Positions 1 through 4,310 of a stretch of DNA of 5,569 nt are shown here, piece after piece. The notes under the pieces are model-generated. The model did not search any database, was not told the DNA's origin, and worked only from the letters and a program-made list of their open reading frames with translations. The stretch is from positions 1-5,569 of the forward strand of contig DATDRS010000109.1 of the NCBI GenBank assembly GCA_035291605.1, read 5' to 3'. The DNA comes from DATDRS01 sp035291605. GTDB lineage: Bacteria > Chloroflexota > Anaerolineae > Anaerolineales > UBA6663. The translations under genes and the position numbers were made by a program. Every line of letters begins with the position of its first letter. Within the stretch, counting starts at the first letter, position 1.

Positions 1-1
1 G

Positions 2-352
2 TGGGTGATGCGCCGGCGCGGCCTGCCCATCCCCTCCATCGTCACGGCCGCCTATCTGAAGCTTGAGCGGGCGGCGCGCTGGCTGGGGCTGGCGTTACCC
101 GTGACCTTTACCCCGCACGAGCGCGCGATCGCCCTCAGCCAATCCCTTCCCGAAGTCCGGCCAGGGGTAGAGACGATCACCGAACAGTACGTCACGGAGC
201 AGTACAGCCCACATGTAGCTAACCCTGCGGCGGCCGAGGCGGCCTGGCAGGAGATGCGCGTTCCTGTATGGCGGCAGGCCGTCCGCGAGTTTATTCGTGG
301 CTGGATCGAGGGCGAGCCGGCGAAAGCTCCACCCAAAAAACCGCGCTGGTAA
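2..352 (+). CDS. C-terminal fragment of a transglutaminase-like membrane protein (DUF4129-like tail), 5' end outside window
   Basis: The frame is open from the first bases of the window, so the gene starts upstream and only about 116 C-terminal residues are visible. The pattern is an aromatic/Leu-rich helix (AAYLKLERAARWLGL), then a Thr-Pro-x-Glu turn (FTPHERA), a short Leu-Pro-Glu segment and a tyrosine-containing helix (EQYVTEQYSP). This resembles the DUF4129 domain found at the end of TgpA-like transglutaminases and related membrane proteins. In those proteins this tail follows the membrane helices and the transglutaminase core. The last residues are basic and proline-rich (KAPPKKPRW). No membrane segment or catalytic Cys-His-Asp is visible because the window cuts them off, so the transglutaminase label rests only on the tail. 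A stand-alone DUF4129 protein is the alternative. The gene ends just before a strong terminator, so it closes its own transcription unit. Confidence 0.6.
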   Translation, partial: WVMRRRGLPIPSIVTAAYLKLERAARWLGLALPVTFTPHERAIALSQSLPEVRPGVETITEQYVTEQYSPHVANPAAAEAAWQEMRVPVWRQAVREFIRGWIEGEPAKAPPKKPRW

Positions 353-381
353 GTTCGCCTTTTGATGGAACGGTGTAGAAT

Positions 382-410
382 AAAGGCTGTCTCGTCAGAG
401 ACAGCCTTTT
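382..410 (+). terminator. Rho-independent terminator after the transglutaminase-like gene
   Basis: A perfect 12-bp inverted repeat (AAAGGCTGTCTC at 382-393, GAGACAGCCTTT at 398-409) encloses a GTCA loop and runs into TTTT. It starts 30 nt after the stop codon at 350-352. The T-run is short and is followed by CAG, but the stem is long and uninterrupted. It separates the upstream gene from the tandem array. Confidence 0.85.
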
Positions 411-440
411 CAGTTTGGGACGGGTGGGAGCCTATGCGGT

Positions 441-1565
441 ATGGAAACCAAAACCCAACACGGTTATCTTGTCCTGGCCGATATCTCCGGGTACACCTCC
501 TACCTCGCGGGCGCGGAACTCGACCATGCGCACGAGATTCTCACCGACTTGCTGGAGACGATCGTCGGACGCCTCAGAACACTGCTGACCATCGCCAAAC
601 TTGAAGGCGACGCGGTGTTCGCCTACGTGCCCGAGAGCAAAATTGAACGCGGCGAAACCCTGCTCGAACTCATCGAAGCAACCTATATGGCCTTTTGCGA
701 TCGGCGCGACCACGCCCGGCGCCGCACCACGTGCGCGTGCAACGCCTGCCGTTCCATCTCCACGCTCGACCTGAAATTCATGACTCATCACGGCGACTAC
801 GTTCTGCAAAATGTGGCCGGGATCAACGAACTGGTCGGATCGGACGTGAACCTGATTCACCGGCTGCTGAAGAATCACGTGAGCGAGGCAACGGGCTGGC
901 GGGCTTACGCGCTCTTCACGGATGAAGGGCTGAAGCAGATGGGGGTGAAGCCGGACGGGATGCACGAACAGGCCGAAGCCTACGAGTATTTGGGCGAGGT
1001 CAAGACTTATAGCCTGGATTTGCGGACGCGGTATAAGGAACTGACCGAAGCGCGGCGGGTGTTCATCTCGCCGGAAGAGGCCGATTTCATTCAGACCCAC
1101 GAACTACCCGGGCCGCCCCCCGCGGTGTGGGAATGGCTCACCGAGCCGCACAAGCGGTCGCAGTGGATGGGCGGGCGCGTGTGGAGCGTCGTCCTGCGAC
1201 CCGGAGGCCGAACCGCGCCGGGCGCGCGCAATCACTGCGTGCACGGCAAAAATCAGGCTATCGAAACGATCCTCGACTGGCGGCCTTTCGAATACATGAC
1301 GGGCGAGCAGGTTGTCGGCGATACTCGCGTCCTCGAAACCGTTCACTTCGAGCCAACGCCGGATGGGCGGGGCACGCGCGTCCACGACCATATCAAAATG
1401 CCTAGCACCCCGCTCCGGCCCCGCTGGCTCAAACGGCTGGTGACCGAATTCATCATGACCAAAGTCGGCAAGTACAAGACCGATGACCAGTATGCGCAAC
1501 TGGCCCGCCTGGTGGCGGAGGAAATGGCGCGCGAGCAAGCGGCCGAGGCCGCCCCCGCGAGTTAA
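441..1565 (+). CDS. DUF2652 (class III cyclase-like) + SRPBCC domain protein, paralog 1
   Basis: A 374-aa, apparently soluble protein with no signal peptide or membrane segment. Residues 1 to about 200 match the DUF2652 type (ADISGYT, KLEGDAVFAY, LDLKFMTHHGDYV, GSDVNLIHRL). These blocks align with class III nucleotide cyclase motifs. D14 and D57 sit where the two metal-binding Asp are, K53 where the purine-binding Lys is, E130 at the purine-Asp position, and N137/R141 at the transition-state pair. A C-x-C-x-x-C cluster (C98, C100, C103) precedes the central strand. Residues about 215-345 look like an SRPBCC ligand-binding domain (PPPAVWEWLTEP, RPGGRT, GARNHCVHG, ILDWRPFEY). The start is set by the METKTQHGYL opening shared with both intact paralogs. 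A purine-rich GGGAG lies 10 nt upstream. The gene probably heads a unit with the next paralog, 18 bp away. Cyclase activity is inferred; a nucleotide-binding regulator without catalysis is possible. Confidence 0.9.
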   Translation: METKTQHGYLVLADISGYTSYLAGAELDHAHEILTDLLETIVGRLRTLLTIAKLEGDAVFAYVPESKIERGETLLELIEATYMAFCDRRDHARRRTTCACNACRSISTLDLKFMTHHGDYVLQNVAGINELVGSDVNLIHRLLKNHVSEATGWRAYALFTDEGLKQMGVKPDGMHEQAEAYEYLGEVKTYSLDLRTRYKELTEARRVFISPEEADFIQTHELPGPPPAVWEWLTEPHKRSQWMGGRVWSVVLRPGGRTAPGARNHCVHGKNQAIETILDWRPFEYMTGEQVVGDTRVLETVHFEPTPDGRGTRVHDHIKMPSTPLRPRWLKRLVTEFIMTKVGKYKTDDQYAQLARLVAEEMAREQAAEAAPAS

Positions 1566-1593
1566 CTTTGGGAAGGCAATCTCATGGAGACGA
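1524..1593. repeat. 70-bp exact direct repeat, copy A (spans paralog 1 stop to paralog 2 start)
   Basis: This stretch is identical to 3820-3889. It covers the last 14 codons of paralog 1 (coding for MAREQAAEAAPAS plus stop), the 18-bp intergenic spacer with its GGAAGG ribosome binding site, and the first codons of paralog 2. Identity across coding and spacer DNA points to recent block duplication or gene conversion rather than protein-level selection. The flanks are similar but not identical. Confidence 0.95.
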
Positions 1594-2684
1594 GAACCCA
1601 GCACGGCTACCTTGTCCTCGCCGACATCTCCGGCTTCACCGCCTACCTCGCAGGTGTAGAATTGGAGCACGCTCATGAGATTCTCCGCGAACTGCTCGAA
1701 CTGATCGTGGAGCAAGTCCGGCCCCTCCTGACCGTTGCACAACTTGAGGGAGATGCCGTTTTTGCCTACGCGCCTGAGGGCCGTGTGGCGCGCGGCGAGA
1801 CTCTGCTGGAACTCGTCGAGGCCGCCTACGGCGCGTTCAAAGATCGGCTGGCGTCCATCCGCCGTCGCACCACCTGCACCTGTAAAGCCTGCCAATCTGT
1901 TCCATCGCTCGACCTGAAATTCATGACCCACCACGGCGCGTACACCCTGCAAAAAATCGCCAGCGCCGACGAATTGATCGGCCTTGACGTGAATCTGGTG
2001 CGACGGCGTGTGCTCAAGAACGGCGTCGGCGAAGCGACCGGCTGGACGGGGTACGCCGTGTTCACCGCCCAAAGCCTTGAGCGCCTGGGCGTCCACCCGC
2101 CGGAGATGCGCGAATGGGTGGAGACCGTCGAGCCTCTTGGCGAGATCAAGAAATATGCGCTGGATTTGCAATCCCGCTACAAGGAACTGAAAGAAGCGCG
2201 GCGCGTGTTTCTCACTCCGGAAGAGGCCCACGCCAGCGTCGCCTACGACTTCGGCGCGCCCCCGCCCGTGGTGTGGGATTGGCTGAACGATCCGGGTAAG
2301 CGGACTCAATGGATGTGGGGCCGGGCCTGGCGCGCCTTGACGCGCCCTGGGGGCCGGACCGGGGTGGGCGCGCGTAACCACTGCGCGCATGGCGTTGGTA
2401 CGTTGATCGAGACAATCCTCGATTGGCAACCGTTCGATTCTTTCACCGTCGAAGAGACTCTCCCCTCCGGGAACCTGCCGATTATCGTGACTTACCAACT
2501 TGAGCCGTCGCCCGCCGGAGGAGGCACGCGCCTGCACGCTCATACCCAACTCCGTACCTCGCTGCCCGATTGGTTCATCCGCCCCCTGTTCAAACTCTTG
2601 GTTGCCTTGTTGCTCAAGTGGGATTTCAAGAGGATGGCCCGCCTGATGAGCCAGGCCGCCGGGCGCGCGCCTGCGGTCTTTTGA
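1584..2684 (+). CDS. DUF2652 (class III cyclase-like) + SRPBCC domain protein, paralog 2 (divergent, K53Q)
   Basis: A 366-aa protein with the same architecture as its neighbours and the most divergent of the three. In the DUF2652 half, D14, D57, E130, N137 and R141 and the cysteine cluster (C98, C100, C103) are kept. The lysine at position 53, which selects the purine in adenylyl cyclases, is glutamine (AQLEGDAVFAY). One extra arginine follows the Asn motif (VNLVRRRVLKN against VNLVHRLLKN). The SRPBCC half (about 217-340) retains APPPVVWDWLNDP, RPGGRTGVGARNHCAHG and ILDWQPFDSF. The C-terminus is hydrophobic and basic (LFKLLVALLLKW) and lacks the EEMAREQAAEAAPAS tail of the other two. The start at 1584 has GGAAGG seven bases upstream. 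It lies 18 bp after paralog 1, so it is probably co-transcribed. Altered nucleotide choice, or a partner role in a heterodimer, are inferences. Confidence 0.9.
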   Translation: METRTQHGYLVLADISGFTAYLAGVELEHAHEILRELLELIVEQVRPLLTVAQLEGDAVFAYAPEGRVARGETLLELVEAAYGAFKDRLASIRRRTTCTCKACQSVPSLDLKFMTHHGAYTLQKIASADELIGLDVNLVRRRVLKNGVGEATGWTGYAVFTAQSLERLGVHPPEMREWVETVEPLGEIKKYALDLQSRYKELKEARRVFLTPEEAHASVAYDFGAPPPVVWDWLNDPGKRTQWMWGRAWRALTRPGGRTGVGARNHCAHGVGTLIETILDWQPFDSFTVEETLPSGNLPIIVTYQLEPSPAGGGTRLHAHTQLRTSLPDWFIRPLFKLLVALLLKWDFKRMARLMSQAAGRAPAVF

Positions 2685-2687
2685 CGC

Positions 2688-2716
2688 TTGTTCGGATCGA
2701 GGGCTTTGCGTACGAT
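2688..2716 (+). promoter_or_regulatory. Possible weak internal promoter ahead of paralog 3
   Basis: TTGTTC (2688-2693) and TACGAT (2711-2716) are separated by 17 bp in the 67-bp gap between paralogs 2 and 3. A second -10-like hexamer, TAAAAT (2718-2723), overlaps this region but lacks a well-placed -35. The gap is longer than the 18-bp gaps at the other junctions, which leaves room for a separate promoter. The matches are modest. Confidence 0.3.
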
Positions 2717-2738
2717 GTAAAATAGGTGCAGTGAAGCT

Positions 2739-2744
2739 GGAGGT
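2739..2744 (+). promoter_or_regulatory. Ribosome binding site that sets the start of paralog 3
   Basis: GGAGGT sits seven bases before the ATG at 2752. An in-frame GTG at 2731 would place this site inside the coding sequence and add seven residues absent from the sister proteins. The site and the conserved METKTQ opening both favour 2752. Confidence 0.8.
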
Positions 2745-2751
2745 AGGATTT

Positions 2752-3861
2752 ATGGAAACGAAGACCCAGCATGGGTATCTCGTCCTCGCGGACATTTCCG
2801 GGTATACCTCTTACCTGGCCGGGACCGAACTGGAGCACGCGCAGGAAATCCTCACCGAGCTTCTCGAAACGATCGTCGACCACTTCAAGTCGATGCTGAC
2901 GATCTCGAAGCTGGAAGGGGATGCGGTCTTCGGCTACGTCGCCGACGCGAAGGCGCCGCGCGGTGAGACGCTACTCGAACTCATCGAAGGAACCTATGTC
3001 GCGTTCCGCGACCGCGTGGAAGCCGTGCGCCGCCGCACCACCTGCCAGTGCAACGCTTGCCGCGCGATCCCCACGCTGGATCTAAAATTCATGTTGCACT
3101 ACGGGGACTACATCCGGCAGCAAGTCTCTGGCATCAACGAACTGGTCGGGTCAGACGTGAACCTGGTGCACCGGCTGCTCAAAAACCACATCGGCGAGGC
3201 GACGGGCTGGAGGGCTTATGCGCTTTTCACCGAGGCCGGATTGGCGCACCTGGGCGTGCGGCCCGAGGGGATGCACGAACAGCCGGAGACCTACGAGCAC
3301 CTGGGCGAGGTCAAAACCTTCAGCCTGAACATGCAAGCCCGCTACCAGGAACTCGTCGAAGCGCGCCGCGTGTTCGTCCCACCGGAGGAGGCTGACGTCG
3401 TTTTCACTTACGACTTCGCCGCGCCGCCGCCTATGGTGTGGACGTGGTTGAACGATCCCCAGAAGCGCGTGCTGTGGGATGGCAATGATGCGGTCGTTCC
3501 AGTGCTGCGGCCCGGCGGCCGGACAGGGCCGGGCGCGCGCAACCACTGTATGCACGGCAAGAACGTGACGAACGTCGAGACCATCCTCGATTGGAGACCG
3601 TTTGGTTATTGGACGCAGGAGACTTCTTCCGGGCCAATGCTCATCACCTGGAAATTTGAATCGACGCCCGACGGAGGCGGCACGCGCATGAGCGTATATG
3701 TCAGAGGCAAAATGCGCCTGCCCAAGCCGCTCGTCCGCCCGCTGCTCAACTTTATGATGAAGAAGGTATATGACATTCGCAAGCTCTTCGACAAAATGGC
3801 CCGCCTGATGGCGGAGGAGATGGCGCGCGAGCAAGCGGCCGAGGCCGCCCCCGCGAGTTAA
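2752..3861 (+). CDS. DUF2652 (class III cyclase-like) + SRPBCC domain protein, paralog 3
   Basis: A 369-aa protein close to paralog 1. It keeps the whole cyclase-type set: D14 (ADISGYT), K53 and D57 (SKLEGDAVFGY), E130, N137 and R141 (NELVGSDVNLVHRL), plus C98, C100 and C103 (TCQCNAC). The central strand reads LDLKFMLHYGDY. Residues about 217-345 form the SRPBCC part (APPPMVWTWLNDP, RPGGRTGPGARNHCMHG, ILDWRPFGYW, STPDGGGTRM). The C-terminus ends with the same EEMAREQAAEAAPAS tail as paralog 1, inside a 70-bp DNA repeat. The ATG at 2752 is preferred over the in-frame GTG at 2731 because GGAGGT lies seven bases before it and the sister genes begin the same way. It may be read through from paralogs 1 and 2 or have its own weak promoter. 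Function is inferred: ligand-controlled nucleotide cyclase or nucleotide-binding regulator. Confidence 0.9.
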   Translation: METKTQHGYLVLADISGYTSYLAGTELEHAQEILTELLETIVDHFKSMLTISKLEGDAVFGYVADAKAPRGETLLELIEGTYVAFRDRVEAVRRRTTCQCNACRAIPTLDLKFMLHYGDYIRQQVSGINELVGSDVNLVHRLLKNHIGEATGWRAYALFTEAGLAHLGVRPEGMHEQPETYEHLGEVKTFSLNMQARYQELVEARRVFVPPEEADVVFTYDFAAPPPMVWTWLNDPQKRVLWDGNDAVVPVLRPGGRTGPGARNHCMHGKNVTNVETILDWRPFGYWTQETSSGPMLITWKFESTPDGGGTRMSVYVRGKMRLPKPLVRPLLNFMMKKVYDIRKLFDKMARLMAEEMAREQAAEAAPAS

Positions 3862-3889
3862 CTTTGGGAAGGCAATCTCATGGAGACGA
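3820..3889. repeat. 70-bp exact direct repeat, copy B (spans paralog 3 stop to broken fourth copy)
   Basis: Identical to 1524-1593 and offset by 2296 bp. It contains the paralog 3 tail, its stop codon, the 18-bp spacer with GGAAGG, and the first codons of the broken fourth copy. Confidence 0.95.
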
Positions 3890-4178
3890 AGACACAGCAC
3901 GGCTATCTCGTCTTCGCCGACATCTCCGGCTACACTTCCTGCCTGGCCGGGACGGAACTCGACCACGCGCACGAGATCCTCACCGACCTGTTGGAGACGA
4001 TCGTCGGGCGCCTCAAAGGCCTGTTGACGACCTCCAACTCGATTTCATCCCAGCCTCTCGCCCGGAGGGCCGCACCGGCGTCGGCGCGCGCAACCACTGC
4101 GTGCACGGCGAAGACGTGGCGATGGTGGAGACGGTCCTCAACGGGCAGCCCTTCGAGTACTGCACGGTCGAGGGTGAT
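3880..4178 (+). pseudogene. Broken fourth DUF2652-SRPBCC paralog (internal deletion plus frameshift, truncated 3' end)
   Basis: The first 52 or so codons (METKTQHGYLVFADISGYTS through GLLTTS) are a normal DUF2652 start, closest to paralog 1 (shared ELDHAHEILTDLLETIVGRL). Near 4037 the homology jumps to the SRPBCC half, but in another reading frame. From 4038 that frame reads LDFIPASRPEGRTGVG, ARNHCVHG and then VETVLNGQPFEYCTVE. Compared with paralog 1, about 190 residues (near 0.6 kb) are missing, including D57, the cysteine cluster and the Asn/Arg pair. Homology fades after about 4172-4178, so the last third of the SRPBCC domain is also lost. Translation from the intact ATG would leave the proper frame and stop at 4222-4224, giving a 114-aa product with no complete domain. 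The start site and 18-bp spacer are intact, so it may still be transcribed with paralog 3. A functional role is unlikely. Confidence 0.88.
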
Positions 4179-4203
4179 CACACACAGCGCTCAAGGCTCG
4201 CAT

Positions 4204-4242
4204 CTTCGCAGGCGTCCGCGATGACGCGGATGCAGAGCGAAG
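4204..4242. repeat. Long imperfect hairpin in the non-coding gap
   Basis: CTTCGC (4204-4209) pairs with GCGAAG (4237-4242), and GCGTCCGCG (4212-4220) pairs with CGCGGATGC (4225-4233) with one G-T wobble. Unpaired AG and AGA lie between the two helices, and the loop is ATGA. That is 15 pairs in total. No T-run follows on either strand, so it is not a standard terminator. It lies upstream of the predicted mutS2 promoter, so it would sit at the 3' end of transcripts leaving the array. Confidence 0.6.
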
Positions 4243-4260
4243 GGAGAGGTCAGTGATCCG

Positions 4261-4296
4261 CCGAATGATTCTGCGTGACAATTCGCATTCATTCGG
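4261..4296. promoter_or_regulatory. Inverted repeat over the mutS2 promoter, candidate operator
   Basis: Outer arms CCGAATGA (4261-4268) and TCATTCGG (4289-4296) are perfect complements, and inner arms TGCG (4272-4275) and CGCA (4284-4287) also match. The repeat spans the putative -35 box and most of the spacer to the -10. If transcription starts near 4310, the repeat is not in the mRNA and would act as DNA, for example as a repressor site. No binding protein can be named. Confidence 0.4.
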
Positions 4297-4303
4297 GGAT
4301 AAT
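4275..4303 (+). promoter_or_regulatory. Predicted mutS2 promoter, likely giving a leaderless transcript
   Basis: GTGACA (4275-4280, five of six to TTGACA) and GATAAT (4298-4303, five of six to TATAAT) are separated by the ideal 17 bp. The usual distance to the transcription start points to about 4310-4311, which is the mutS2 ATG. No convincing Shine-Dalgarno lies before that ATG; the preceding bases are AATTTCCCCC. Confidence 0.6.
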
Positions 4304-4310
4304 TTCCCCC

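Noticed and set aside
376..381. TAGAAT as a -10 box for paralog 1
   Set aside because: No credible -35 lies 16-18 bp upstream, and the predicted transcription start would fall inside the terminator hairpin. I see no convincing promoter for paralog 1 in 353-440.
1104..2795. A 563-codon open frame on the minus strand, antisense to paralogs 1, 2 and the start of 3
   Set aside because: Similar long antisense frames occur in the matching place in the other paralogs (432-1100, 3151-3972). They follow from GC-rich codon use and paralogy. The translation is rich in Arg, Gly, Ala and His with no recognisable domain, while the plus strand is clearly coding.
441..4178. Toxin-antitoxin, CBASS-type or other named defence system
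   Set aside because: No effector, nuclease, membrane pore or CD-NTase signature is visible next to the cyclase-like genes; nothing in the window supports a defence role.
4214..4245. GCGATGA-type start resembling the first strand of a T-box leader
   Set aside because: No conserved T-box sequence, antiterminator or terminator follows before mutS2, and mutS2 is not a T-box target. The resemblance is probably chance.
3864..4256. Independent gene in the second frame of the broken fourth paralog
   Set aside because: Its first 58 codons are an out-of-frame reading of the DUF2652 start, and only the later part is true SRPBCC homology after the frameshift.
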